A stretch of 64,000 nt of DNA. Origin: Corynebacterium ammoniagenes DSM 20306. GTDB lineage: Bacteria > Actinomycetota > Actinomycetes > Mycobacteriales > Mycobacteriaceae. Shown here piece after piece: positions 1 to 8,266 of the stretch. Where the stretch lies: contig NZ_CP009244.1 in NCBI RefSeq assembly GCF_001941425.1, positions 1,054,001 to 1,118,000 on the forward strand, given 5' to 3'. Under the pieces are notes generated by a model. It had not been told where the DNA came from and did no database searches. It was given only the letters and a program-made list of their open reading frames with translations. The first letter of the stretch is position 1. Every line of letters starts with the position of its first letter. A program made the translations under genes and the position numbers.

Positions 1-320
1 ATGCGGTTTTGCTCACGTCGTTCTTCGCGCTCTTTTTGCTTATATTCCTTCCACTCTTCCTTAGACATGGAAGCCTTCAGCTTCTTGCGGTTTTGCGACA
101 ACTGCGCAGAGGATGCACCTCTAGGATCGCGCTTGACACCACGAGCGATTTCTTGCTCGTCGCGCTTAGGAGTGGGGCGGCCTTTAGGCGGGGTATAGCC
201 CTTGGGTACATTGTCCTCTACCTCAGAGGATGAGACTTCGACTCCGTCAGTTTGAGAGTTTTTGCCCTCAAAGACGGAGGAGTCATCTGACTTAGAATCT
301 TTTTGCCACGGTAACTTCAC
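1..320 (-). CDS. DUF3043 family protein, N-terminal part (cut by window edge)
   Basis: Only the first ~106 codons are inside the window; the gene runs off position 1. The visible part is highly charged and probably disordered cytoplasmic sequence, with a KGRPTPKRDEQE stretch followed by a Lys/Glu/Arg-rich helix. This is the usual N-terminus of the actinobacterial DUF3043 membrane proteins, which sit next to erpA in C. glutamicum. I chose the GTG at 320 because a TAACCT hexamer lies exactly 7 nt upstream (leaderless arrangement) and no Shine-Dalgarno sequence is present. The predicted C-terminal membrane segments are outside the window. The function of the family is unknown. Confidence 0.75.
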   Translation of the reverse strand, partial: MKLPWQKDSKSDDSSVFEGKNSQTDGVEVSSSEVEDNVPKGYTPPKGRPTPKRDEQEIARGVKRDPRGASSAQLSQNRKKLKASMSKEEWKEYKQKEREERREQNR

Positions 321-327
321 AGTGCTT

Positions 328-333
328 AGGTTA
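328..333 (-). promoter_or_regulatory. -10 hexamer for DUF3043 gene, probable leaderless start
   Basis: On the minus strand TAACCT (TAnnnT, the corynebacterial -10 consensus) is followed by 7 nt and then the GTG start codon, so transcription would begin at the start codon. Confidence 0.5.
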
Positions 334-586
334 CAAGGCTTTAACTTAAAGGTGGGAATAGCCTCATGGCAAAGTCGGGAATAGTTACGAAGTCGGCGGC
401 GTTGTGCAAAGTAACTGTTGCCATACTTGAATTAAGTCGACGCCCTCCTTTTGCGAAAATTTAATTCGGAGTAGGGTAGGGGCATAACAGACTGGGTAGA
501 AAGTACGGAAGCTCCGTTCTGGCTATGATGGTCACAGACGACGTATTACACAATTCGACACTCTCGTTAAAGTTAGGGGAGAAAAC

Positions 587-931
587 ATGACTGCTCCAGC
601 ATCTGCAACTGGCGTAATTTTGACTGAGGCCGCGGCTTCGAAGGCAAAGTCTCTGCTCGACCAGGAAGGTCGCGATGACCTCTCCTTGCGTATCGCGGTA
701 CAGCCTGGTGGCTGTGCTGGTCTGCGCTACCAGCTGTACTTTGATGACCGCACCTTGGATGGCGACAAGAGCGACGCCGTCGGTGGCATCAACTTGGTCG
801 TTGACAAGATGAGCGTGCCTTACCTGATGGGCGCAAAGATTGACTTTGCAGACACCATCGAACAGCAGGGCTTTACCATCGACAACCCTAATTCCGGTGG
901 CTCCTGCGCATGCGGTGACTCCTTCAACTAA
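587..931 (+). CDS. erpA: HesB/IscA-type iron-sulfur cluster insertion protein ErpA
   Basis: This is a 114-residue A-type carrier that delivers Fe-S clusters to apoproteins. The three conserved cysteines are present: Cys43 in the PGGCAGLRY motif, and Cys107 and Cys109 in the C-terminal CACGDSF motif. The length is typical of the family. The start ATG follows a clear GGGGAG ribosome site about 8 nt upstream. The gene is monocistronic: it diverges from the DUF3043 gene and converges on ltsA, with a strong bidirectional terminator between. The same order (erpA, ltsA, ctaC) occurs in C. glutamicum. It could serve the Rieske protein QcrA nearby, but that is inference. Confidence 0.93.
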   Translation: MTAPASATGVILTEAAASKAKSLLDQEGRDDLSLRIAVQPGGCAGLRYQLYFDDRTLDGDKSDAVGGINLVVDKMSVPYLMGAKIDFADTIEQQGFTIDNPNSGGSCACGDSFN

Positions 932-980
932 AACACCGCAGCTTTCAGCCTCTCGGTAACTGAAAGCGATAATTAAATAC

Positions 981-1032
981 AAAGAAGTCGGCCTTCTCAG
1001 TTCTTCGGAATTCTGAGAAGGCCGACTTCTTT
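981..1032. terminator. Bidirectional intrinsic terminator between erpA and ltsA
   Basis: A perfect 20-bp inverted repeat (981-1000 with 1013-1032) is closed by a small loop containing TTCTTCGGAA. T-rich ends exist on both strands, so it can end erpA rightward and ltsA leftward. Confidence 0.9.
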
Positions 1033-1052
1033 TGTCTGTAAGCTTCAGTGGC

Positions 1053-2969
1053 TTAGAGCTTGACCGGGTAGTCCTGGCGCTCGATATTCGGATCGATACG
1101 CTCTTCGACGAAGATGCCGTGCCAGATCATAAAGGACAAGACAGTCCACAGACGTCGTGAGTGATCGGAGATACCATCGCGATGTTCTTTGAGCATTTCG
1201 AGTACTGCCGCGCGGTCAAAGATGTCATCAGTTTGTGACTCATTGATGGTGTCTTGTGCCCAGCCAAAGAGCTCATCGCCTGCGAGCCAGTGGCGCATCG
1301 GTACAGGGAAGCCCAACTTCTTACGGTGCAAGACGTGCGGAGGAACAATCTGCTCGAGCGCCTTGCGCAGTGCGTACTTGGTGGTGCCGCGAGCAATCTT
1401 GTATTCATGCGGAATGGATTCGGCGACCTTGAATACTTCTTTGTCCAAGAATGGGACACGAAGTTCCAAAGAATTGGCCATATTCATCTTGTCAGCCTTG
1501 ACCAAGATGTCTCCGCGCATCCAGGTAAACAGATCCAAGTGCTGCATTCGTGCTACTGGATCCATGTGCTCCGACTGAGCGTAGATCGGAGCGGTGACCT
1601 CTTCGTGGTTCCACTCGGGGCGAGCCCATGGAATAACACGCTTCATTTGCTCGAAATTGAAAGAGCGGGCGTTGCCGTAGTAGCGCTGTTCCATGGACAT
1701 CGAGCCACGCTCGAGCAAGGACTTACCCTTCATGCCGTCGGGCAGGATTCGGGAAAGCTTACCGAGACCTTGACGCAGTGGGGACGGAATCTTTTCAAAA
1801 GGAGCAAGAGACAGTGGCTCCTTATAGATGGTGTAGCCACCAAAGAGCTCGTCAGCACCTTCACCGGAGAGAACAACCTTGACGTGTTTGCGAGCTTCCG
1901 CGGCGACGAAGTACAGCGGAACGAGGGAAGGATCGGCAACCGGGTTGTCCAAGTACCACATGATCTTGGGGATGGCGTCGGCATATTCTTCCGGAGAGAC
2001 CACTTTAACGATGTGTTCTGCACCGATTGCTTGTGCAGACTCTGCCGCAACGTCTACTTCCGAATAGCCTTCGCGCTCGAAGCCAGTGGTAAAGGTCAGC
2101 AAGTCTGGGTTGTGACGCTTGGCCAGTGCCGCAATGGCGGTGGAGTCAATGCCGCCAGAGAGGAAGGAGCCGACGGTAACATCCGCGCGCATGTGCTTGG
2201 CGACGCTATCTTCCAGGGCATCCGCAATGCGGTCGTACAGCTTTTGCTCGTCGTCAACCTTGACGGTGTGAAATTCCGGCTTGAAATAGCGGTCGGAGAT
2301 GACCTTCCCGCCAGGGGATAGGGTGACCGTGCATCCAGACTCGACGCGGCGGATATTTGCGTGCAGCGATTCGGGTTCAGGAACGTACTGGAGATCGATG
2401 TAGTGCTCAATAGCGCGCTTGTCTAGTCCCAAGTCTAGATTCAGAGCCGGTGCGAGCTCCAGGATGGACTTCATCTCTGAAGCGAATACGGTTCCCGCTT
2501 CAGTGGTGGCGTAGTACAAAGGCTTAATACCGAATTGGTCGCGCGCTGCGAACATGACCTTATTTTCGGTATCCCAGATGACGATGCCAAACATGCCGCG
2601 AAGATGATTGACTACATCCTTGCCCCAGTGGTGATAGCCCACGGCAATTGGTTCGCCGTCACCTTCAGTATTAAAGGTGTAGCCGTAACCTTTGAGTTCT
2701 TCTCGCAACTCGATGTAGTTGTAAATTTCGCCGTTAAACGTCAGCGCATAGCGCTCTGGGTTGTCTTCGGGGCCCCAGCGCAGTGGCTGGTGAGAATGCT
2801 CCAGGTCAATAATGGACAAGCGGTTGAAGCCAAAGACCGCATCGTCGTCGTTCCACGTGCCTGCGGCGTCCGGCCCGCGGTGGTACATGCATTCCAGGCT
2901 TCCCTCGACTGCATTAACATATTCTGCAGCGGTGCCCTTTGCGGTGAGCATGCTCAAGAGTCCACACAT
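1053..2969 (-). CDS. ltsA: LtsA, class II glutamine amidotransferase (asparagine synthetase B-like)
   Basis: The 638-residue protein begins MCGLL, so Cys2 becomes the N-terminal nucleophile of a class II (Ntn) glutaminase domain (about residues 2-210). An AsnB-like synthetase domain follows (about 230-600), with the ATP-pyrophosphatase motif SGGIDSTAIAAL. In C. glutamicum, ltsA mutants are lysozyme- and temperature-sensitive, and the protein is linked to amidation of the cell wall (established for the family; most likely meso-diaminopimelate amidation). Length agrees with that protein. The gene diverges from ctaC and shares the 2970-3350 intergenic region with it. An AAAGGAG sits about 12 nt before the ATG, which is longer than optimal spacing. 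Confidence 0.93.
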   Translation of the reverse strand: MCGLLSMLTAKGTAAEYVNAVEGSLECMYHRGPDAAGTWNDDDAVFGFNRLSIIDLEHSHQPLRWGPEDNPERYALTFNGEIYNYIELREELKGYGYTFNTEGDGEPIAVGYHHWGKDVVNHLRGMFGIVIWDTENKVMFAARDQFGIKPLYYATTEAGTVFASEMKSILELAPALNLDLGLDKRAIEHYIDLQYVPEPESLHANIRRVESGCTVTLSPGGKVISDRYFKPEFHTVKVDDEQKLYDRIADALEDSVAKHMRADVTVGSFLSGGIDSTAIAALAKRHNPDLLTFTTGFEREGYSEVDVAAESAQAIGAEHIVKVVSPEEYADAIPKIMWYLDNPVADPSLVPLYFVAAEARKHVKVVLSGEGADELFGGYTIYKEPLSLAPFEKIPSPLRQGLGKLSRILPDGMKGKSLLERGSMSMEQRYYGNARSFNFEQMKRVIPWARPEWNHEEVTAPIYAQSEHMDPVARMQHLDLFTWMRGDILVKADKMNMANSLELRVPFLDKEVFKVAESIPHEYKIARGTTKYALRKALEQIVPPHVLHRKKLGFPVPMRHWLAGDELFGWAQDTINESQTDDIFDRAAVLEMLKEHRDGISDHSRRLWTVLSFMIWHGIFVEERIDPNIERQDYPVKL

Positions 2970-3116
2970 AGGTGACTAGTACTCCTTTATAGTTGCGGTC
3001 TTCTACTTGACCAATAACTTTACGGCCATTGACCGCAAAACTATGAACGGGGCGCGGGTTAAAGTAGCTTTCCCCTTAAAGGTGCAAACTTTCGGATGAT
3101 ATCCCACATAAAGTGC

Positions 3117-3132
3117 TGTGAATTGAGTAACA
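3117..3132. promoter_or_regulatory. Candidate GlxR (CRP-type) binding site upstream of ctaC
   Basis: TGTGA-N6-TAACA matches the GlxR consensus TGTGA-N6-TCACA with one mismatch. The same variant recurs upstream of ctaE at 5174-5189. GlxR control of the cta/qcr genes is known in C. glutamicum. Confidence 0.5.
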
Positions 3133-3215
3133 GCGACGGTTGAGCGGGTGGGGGTGCCAATGAGCCATTTGGCTGGTCGGGCGGTAACATACTTTTTGAA
3201 TGCCACTCTCAGGTA

Positions 3216-3257
3216 GTTCTTATGCTTCCTTACACTGATGTGAGAAAGCATAAGAAC
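3216..3257 (+). promoter_or_regulatory. Long hairpin in the ctaC 5' leader
   Basis: Arms GTTCTTATGCTT and AAGCATAAGAAC are perfectly complementary over 12 bp. The 18-nt loop contains a further CAC/GTG pairing. No T-tract follows, so it is not a simple terminator. Confidence 0.55.
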
Positions 3258-3350
3258 CTGCCTGAATGCACTATCCTCAATGGATAGGAATGCTCTGTGT
3301 GAAAGCAGATGCGTTTGGGAAGTTTGTGTGGACAGAAAGGTAGAACACAC

Positions 3351-4445
3351 GTGGGACAGCGTAAAGAGCGCACCATTACCCGCAAGGTTGGGCTAGCTGG
3401 CGCTTTGGCGCTAGGCGGCGCCGCTTTGGCAGGTTGTGAGGTTGCTCCACCACAGGCAATGAGTAACATTCTCGGCTTCGGTTGGCCAGACGGTATTACC
3501 CCTGAGGCTCACGCCATGCACAACTACTGGATCTGGGTCTGGGTAGTGGCCTGGATCATCGGTATCATCATGTGGGGCTTTTTCCTCGTGGCGATTTTCC
3601 GTTGGTCGGCGAAGCGCGCGAAAAAGAAGGGCCTGGGGGAATTCCCCAAGGCTTTGCAGTACAACGTGCCGTTAGAGCTAGCCTTAACGGTTATTCCAGT
3701 CATTATCATTATGGTTCTGTTCTTCTTCAACGTTCAGACCCAGCAAAAGGTTGTTGCCCTTGATAAGGACCCGGAAGTGACCGTAGACGTCACCGCTTTC
3801 CAGTGGAACTGGAAGTTCGGTTACGCCAACTTGGCTTCTGAGGTTTCTCCAACTGGTTCCGAATATGACGGTCGCGATGACGAGCGGCAGGCTCAGGCTG
3901 AGGCAGCGGCAACCGATCCAGAAGACATGAAGAATGCCAACCCAATTCACGGACAGTCGATGGGTGACCTTTCTTACTTGAACTTCAATGAGATTGAGAC
4001 CCTGGGTACCACCGACGAGGTTCCAGTCTTGGTACTGCCAACCAATACTCCAATCGAGTTCCGTTTGGCATCCGGCGACGTATCCCACTCGTTCTGGGTA
4101 CCTGAGTTCCTGTTCAAGCGTGATACCTACGCTCACCCAGAGGCTAACCAGCAGGAGCGTAGCTTCCAGATTTCTGAAATTACTGAAGAAGGCGCATTCG
4201 TAGGCCGCTGTGCAGAGATGTGCGGTACTTACCACTCAATGATGAACTTTGAGCTTCGTACCGTAAGTCCAGAAGCGTTCCAGGAATACATGCAGTTCCG
4301 CATTGATAATCCTGATGCTCCTAACTCTGAGGCACTGGCTTCCATTGGTGAAGACCCATACGCAACCAGCACCGCTCCGTTCAACAGCACCCGTGAGGGA
4401 ACTCGCGACGGTGACAACGCGGTGGACGTTAGCGCTAAGGCATAA
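3351..4445 (+). CDS. ctaC: Cytochrome c oxidase subunit II (aa3 type), lipoprotein
   Basis: CtaC carries the binuclear CuA centre that passes electrons from cytochrome c1 to the aa3 oxidase. I start it at GTG 3351 (364 residues), 9 nt after GAAAGG, rather than at the upstream ATG 3309. The protein then has a short basic N-terminus and a lipobox LAGC with Cys29 as the lipidated residue. Two membrane segments follow (about 55-80 and 100-125). The CuA ligands are seen in VSHSFWVPEF and in GRCAEMCGTYHSMM (Cys, Glu, Cys, His, Met). An acidic insertion rich in Asp/Glu/Ala lies between the transmembrane part and the cupredoxin domain, as in other corynebacteria. ctaF follows after 20 nt. CtaD is not in this window. 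Confidence 0.95.
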   Translation: MGQRKERTITRKVGLAGALALGGAALAGCEVAPPQAMSNILGFGWPDGITPEAHAMHNYWIWVWVVAWIIGIIMWGFFLVAIFRWSAKRAKKKGLGEFPKALQYNVPLELALTVIPVIIIMVLFFFNVQTQQKVVALDKDPEVTVDVTAFQWNWKFGYANLASEVSPTGSEYDGRDDERQAQAEAAATDPEDMKNANPIHGQSMGDLSYLNFNEIETLGTTDEVPVLVLPTNTPIEFRLASGDVSHSFWVPEFLFKRDTYAHPEANQQERSFQISEITEEGAFVGRCAEMCGTYHSMMNFELRTVSPEAFQEYMQFRIDNPDAPNSEALASIGEDPYATSTAPFNSTREGTRDGDNAVDVSAKA

Positions 4446-4465
4446 GGGAAAAGGAGTAACTAGAC

Positions 4466-4897
4466 ATGAAAGCTAGTGCAAAAACTTTCTACTCAATCGG
4501 CGTCTATCTCTTCATCGCGCTGGTGCTGTACGCATTGGGCACCGCCTACATGGATAATGACGCTTCTCGCGGCGGCGCGGAATCTGTAGGTATCGTTGCC
4601 TTCGTTATGGCGGTCCTCTTCTCCTTCATGCTCGGTGGCTACTTTCACATCACCGACCGCGGAGTAGATGTTCTTCCCGAAGACTGGGAAGAGGCTGAAG
4701 TTGAAGATGCCTCTGGTATCTACGGTTTCTTCTCCCCAGGCTCCATCTGGCCATTCGTCATGTCTATGTCGATTGCGGTCCTGGGTTACGGACTGGCCTT
4801 CTACTTCTTGTGGATGATCGTGCTTGGTTTGGTACTGCTGGCTTGGTCTGCGACCATGCTGTCCCTGCAGTACGGCATGCCAAAGGAAAAGCACTAA
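4466..4897 (+). CDS. ctaF: Cytochrome c oxidase subunit IV, actinobacterial type
   Basis: The 143-residue protein has four predicted hydrophobic segments, near residues 8-28, 42-60, 95-112 and 115-133. The acidic stretch PEDWEEAEVEDASG lies between the second and third. Sequence and position right after ctaC identify it as CtaF, the small actinobacterial subunit of the aa3 oxidase. The ATG is preceded by AAAAGGAGTAAC. It is cotranscribed with ctaC, and a GC-rich hairpin follows at 4935-4967. Confidence 0.92.
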   Translation: MKASAKTFYSIGVYLFIALVLYALGTAYMDNDASRGGAESVGIVAFVMAVLFSFMLGGYFHITDRGVDVLPEDWEEAEVEDASGIYGFFSPGSIWPFVMSMSIAVLGYGLAFYFLWMIVLGLVLLAWSATMLSLQYGMPKEKH

Positions 4898-4934
4898 TCG
4901 TTTGCTAAGTACGTAACTTCGCGTCAAACTTCTC

Positions 4935-4967
4935 AAGCCCTCACTTACTCCTTGTAGGTGGGGGCTT
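4935..4967 (+). terminator. Probable terminator after ctaCF
   Basis: AAGCCCTCAC (4935-4944) pairs with GTGGGGGCTT (4958-4967) with one G-T wobble and a 13-nt loop. The downstream T-run is weak (CTTTGA). Confidence 0.6.
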
Positions 4968-5173
4968 TGACGTGCGTCGGATAGGTTCCCAAATAGTTCC
5001 ACGAAAACTAGAAATACTTGGAAAATGCAGGATTTGGTGCCGGGGCGGGGGAGGGCAGGCAGCGAAATCACTGCATAAAATGACGTGTAAAACCCTAAAC
5101 GTGCACGTGAGCGGCTTTTCAGTGCGGGGGTCAACCGAAAGTTGCAAATATGGGCATCCGGACATAAGGGGGA

Positions 5174-5189
5174 TGTGATTTTTCTAACA
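5174..5189. promoter_or_regulatory. Candidate GlxR binding site upstream of ctaE
   Basis: TGTGATTTTTCTAACA has the form TGTGA-N6-TAACA, the same single deviation from the GlxR consensus as the site before ctaC. Confidence 0.5.
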
Positions 5190-5445
5190 AGACCCGCTGA
5201 CTGCTGGTGGTTGCAAACCGGCGCTGGTTCTGTCCAAGGAGCTGATGGGTTTTCGGTCGGTATCTATGGGGGCGTGGAATTGAATCGATGACCAGCGTTA
5301 ATGATGAAGACTTTGGATATCCAATATAAGTGCCCAGTCCGAAGAGACGGAGAGTTTGCTGAATTCCTCGAAAGAAGCTGAATGCGGGGTGAAAAAGCAA
5401 TAAGCGGATCGGGGGGAATGAGATGACTTAGGGGTTTAAAACAGC

Positions 5446-5451
5446 CATACT
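5446..5451 (+). promoter_or_regulatory. -10 hexamer for ctaE, probable leaderless start
   Basis: CATACT is followed by exactly 7 nt and then the GTG start at 5459. No ribosome site is present. The identical CATACTAG sequence stands before pknL. Confidence 0.5.
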
Positions 5452-5458
5452 AGTAGGC

Positions 5459-6070
5459 GTGACGAGCGCAGTTTCAAACCAAGGTATGGCAGCACCACGT
5501 GTTGCTACGTTGAACCGACCCAATTTGGTCAGCGTAGGCACCATCGTGTTCCTGTCTCAGGAATTGATGTTCTTCGCCGGACTGTTCGCGATGTGGTTCA
5601 CATCGCGCGCTAACGGCCAGGGCGGCGACTGGGCTGAGCAAACTGCTCAGCTCAATGTGCCGATGGGTTTCTTGATCACCACGATCTTGATCCTCTCCTC
5701 CGTTACATCTCAGTTGGGCGTCTTCTCAGCAGAAAGGGGTGACGTTTATAAGCTTCGCGTCTGGTACGCAGTAACCATCATGCTGGGTCTTATCTTTATC
5801 TGCATTGTTGGTTACGAGTGGTACGAGATGATCCACCACGGTGTGACTATTCAGTCCAGCGTATTTGGCTCAGTCTTCTACATCTTGACTGGCTTCCACG
5901 CAATTCACGTGTCTGCGGGCATTGTGGCCTTCATTGTCATTATGATGCGTACCGCGAAATCCAAGTTCACGCCGGCACAGGCAACCGCCGCTATGGCAGT
6001 TTCTTACTACTGGCACTTCGTGGACGTTATTTGGATTGGCGTGTTTGTCGTTATCTACCTAGTTCAGTAA
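5459..6070 (+). CDS. ctaE: Cytochrome c oxidase subunit III
   Basis: The 203-residue integral membrane protein has five hydrophobic segments and the subunit III signatures LSQELMFFAGLFAMWF near the N-terminus, ILTGFHAIHVSAG in the fourth segment and SYYWHFVDVIWIGVF at the C-terminus. Length is normal for actinobacterial CtaE. It starts at GTG 5459, which looks leaderless. It heads the ctaE-qcrCAB operon: qcrC follows after 82 nt with its own AAGGAAAC ribosome site and no terminator between. Subunit III stabilises the oxidase core; the actinobacterial bcc and aa3 complexes form one supercomplex. Confidence 0.95.
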   Translation: MTSAVSNQGMAAPRVATLNRPNLVSVGTIVFLSQELMFFAGLFAMWFTSRANGQGGDWAEQTAQLNVPMGFLITTILILSSVTSQLGVFSAERGDVYKLRVWYAVTIMLGLIFICIVGYEWYEMIHHGVTIQSSVFGSVFYILTGFHAIHVSAGIVAFIVIMMRTAKSKFTPAQATAAMAVSYYWHFVDVIWIGVFVVIYLVQ

Positions 6071-6152
6071 GCCCGACATACCGGGTTTCAAAACTTAAGT
6101 GACGGCCGAAAGCCATTCACTTTCCGCGAAACGAACATAAATAAGGAAACTG

Positions 6153-7049
6153 ATGGATACGAATTCCACTCCAGTTCCCGAGCAGCCGGGCGTACAGCCC
6201 GAAGCTGTCGGGGCAAAGAAGAAGCGGCGCAACCGCAAGGTCAAGCGAACCCTCGCTGGCGCCTTTGCTTTGACCGTTGGACTTACTGGCGCAGGTGTAC
6301 TGGCAACCGCGTTAACCCCAGACGCGCAAGTTGCGACCGCACAGCGTGACGATCAGGCTCTTATTCAAGAGGGCAATGACATCTACGACGTGGCGTGTAT
6401 TACTTGCCACGGTGCAAACCTGCAGGGTGTCGAAGATCGCGGCCCTTCGCTGATTGGCGTTGGTGCGGGCTCCGTATACTTCCAGGTTCACTCCGGTCGT
6501 ATGCCGATGATGTCGAATGACGCTCAGGCTGAGCGCAAGACTCCTCGCTACACCGAGCAGCAGACTCTTGCTCTTGCCGCATATGTAGCAGCCAACGGTG
6601 GCGGACCTGACATTGTGTACAACGAAGACGGCTCCATTGCGATGGAAGAACTTCGTGGTTCCAACTACAACGGTCAGATTCAGTCTGAGGACGTTGCCCG
6701 TGGTGGCGAACTGTTCCGTATGAACTGTGCATCCTGCCACAACTTCACCGGCAAGGGCGGTTCCTTGTCCTCCGGTAAGTACGCACCACCGCTTGGACCT
6801 GCAAACGAGCAGGAAATCTACCAGGCTATGCTCACTGGCCCACAAAACATGCCTAAGTTCTCCGACCGTCAGCTCTCTGCTGATGAGAAGAAGGACCTCA
6901 TCGCTTACATCAAGTCTGCAAGCGAGACTCCTTCCCCAGCCGGTTGGGGCCTTGGTGGTCTTGGCCCAGTAGCTGAAGGTCTGGCTATGTGGATTATCGG
7001 CATCACCGCACTGTGTGCTGCTGCAATGTGGATGGGATCGCGTTCATGA
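6153..7049 (+). CDS. qcrC: Di-heme cytochrome c1 of the bcc complex
   Basis: This 298-residue protein has an N-terminal cytoplasmic tail ([11 protein letters not shown]), a membrane segment around residues 33-55, two cytochrome c domains and a C-terminal membrane anchor (about 272-294). The heme sites are CITCH (Cys82, Cys85, His86) and CASCH (Cys192, Cys195, His196). Two hemes replace the separate soluble cytochrome c in actinobacteria, so electrons pass directly to CtaC. Its TGA stop overlaps the ATG of qcrA (ATGA), implying translational coupling. Confidence 0.96.
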   Translation: MDTNSTPVPEQPGVQPEAVGAKKKRRNRKVKRTLAGAFALTVGLTGAGVLATALTPDAQVATAQRDDQALIQEGNDIYDVACITCHGANLQGVEDRGPSLIGVGAGSVYFQVHSGRMPMMSNDAQAERKTPRYTEQQTLALAAYVAANGGGPDIVYNEDGSIAMEELRGSNYNGQIQSEDVARGGELFRMNCASCHNFTGKGGSLSSGKYAPPLGPANEQEIYQAMLTGPQNMPKFSDRQLSADEKKDLIAYIKSASETPSPAGWGLGGLGPVAEGLAMWIIGITALCAAAMWMGSRS

Positions 7050-8266
7050 GCAATGTAAATAGAAACTACACCGATGATGAACTCAAGGGAATGAGCAACG
7101 AAGAGCTCGCAGCCCTTGGCACTGAATTGGACGACGTGACTGTAGCGTTCCGCAAGGAGCGTTTCCCAGTCGCCGGCGATCCGGCTGAAAAGCGTTCCGC
7201 TCGCGGAATCAACATTTGGTTGGTTATTGCGGTCATCAGTGCTCTGGCTTTCCTGGGCATCTACATCTTCTGGCCGTGGGAATTCAAGGTCCACGGTGAA
7301 GAAGGCCTGATTTGGCACAACCTTTACACCCCACTGCTTGGTCTGACCGCTGGTGTGTCCATTATCGCTTTGGGCTTTGCCATCGTTCAGTTCGTGAAGA
7401 AGATTATGCCGGAAGAGATTTCGGTACAGCGTCGCCACGACGGTCCTTCCGATGAGATTGACCGTCGTACTCTGACCGCTCTTCTGAACGACTCCTGGAA
7501 GACTTCCACTCTTGGTCGTCGTAAGACCATGCAGGGTCTTCTTGGCGGAGCAGCAGTGCTCTTCGGCTTGGTTGTCGTTGCTCCTTTGGGCGGCATGATC
7601 CGCGACCCATGGCGCAAGCGTCATGAACTCAACTACATGGGCGACGGCACCTTGTGGACCTCTGGCTGGACGCTGCAGGAAAAGGGCGTCAAGCTCTACC
7701 TCGCACGTGACACTGGCACTATTGCTGAGTTCCACGAAGGCGAATCCGGTAGCCATTACACCACCCAGGGCGTATCCCGTCTGGTTCGTGTAAAACCTGA
7801 GGATCTTGCTGCTGGTGGTATGGAGACTGTATTCCCATTGGCTGCATCTGACGTCAATGACGGTGAGCTATACGATCCACAAAAGGACGTATACGAAAAC
7901 CACATGCACTCCATTCACGGTAACCGCAACGCCGTTATGTTGATTCGTCTGCGTCACGAAGATGCGCAGAACGCAATTGAGCGTGAAGGTCAGGAAGACT
8001 TCCACTACGGCGATTACTATGCGTACTCAAAGATTTGTACTCACATCGGTTGCCCAACCTCGCTGTACGAGGCTCAGACCAACCGAATCCTGTGCCCTTG
8101 CCACCAGTCGCAGTTCGACGCTTTGCAGTACGGCAAGCCGGTCTTCGGACCTGCTGCTCGTGCACTGCCACAGCTGCCGATCACCGTGGACGAAGAGGGC
8201 TACCTCGTGGCACGGGGCAACTTCATCGAGCCTGTCGGCCCGGCATTCTGGGAGCGTAAGTCATAA
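7046..8266 (+). CDS. qcrA: Rieske iron-sulfur protein of the bcc complex
   Basis: QcrA (406 residues) carries the [2Fe-2S] cluster that takes electrons from menaquinol. I use ATG 7046, which overlaps the qcrC stop, instead of an earlier in-frame start inside qcrC. Three membrane segments (near 55-75, 95-120 and 165-190) are seen, the actinobacterial form, compared with one in mitochondria. Cluster ligands are Cys331 and His333 in CTHIGC and Cys350 and His353 in CPCH; Cys336 and Cys352 form the conserved disulfide. The stop codon TAA shares its last base with the qcrB ATG. Confidence 0.95.
   Translation: MSNVNRNYTDDELKGMSNEELAALGTELDDVTVAFRKERFPVAGDPAEKRSARGINIWLVIAVISALAFLGIYIFWPWEFKVHGEEGLIWHNLYTPLLGLTAGVSIIALGFAIVQFVKKIMPEEISVQRRHDGPSDEIDRRTLTALLNDSWKTSTLGRRKTMQGLLGGAAVLFGLVVVAPLGGMIRDPWRKRHELNYMGDGTLWTSGWTLQEKGVKLYLARDTGTIAEFHEGESGSHYTTQGVSRLVRVKPEDLAAGGMETVFPLAASDVNDGELYDPQKDVYENHMHSIHGNRNAVMLIRLRHEDAQNAIEREGQEDFHYGDYYAYSKICTHIGCPTSLYEAQTNRILCPCHQSQFDALQYGKPVFGPAARALPQLPITVDEEGYLVARGNFIEPVGPAFWERKS

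Larger units (their letters stand above)
2970..3350. promoter_or_regulatory. Divergent ltsA/ctaC regulatory region with structured ctaC leader
   Basis: This 381-nt gap contains a GlxR-like site (3117-3132), a 12-bp perfect inverted repeat (GTTCTTATGCTT, 3216-3227 with 3246-3257) and a second short hairpin (CTATCC, 3271-3276 with 3282-3287). A GAAAGG ribosome site lies just before the ctaC GTG at 3351. Small ORFs here have no recognisable protein character. Confidence 0.6.
4968..5458. other. Gene-free region upstream of ctaE
   Basis: About 490 nt without a convincing gene. It holds a GlxR-like site (5174-5189), perfect palindromes ACGTGCACGT (5099-5108) and TTGGATATCCAA (5313-5324), and the ctaE promoter. 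ORFs on either strand have unnatural composition and no family resemblance. Confidence 0.6.

Noticed and set aside
461..982. Minus-strand ORF of 173 codons covering erpA
   Set aside because: It is antisense to erpA, which has all family cysteines and a good ribosome site; the antisense product has no family character.
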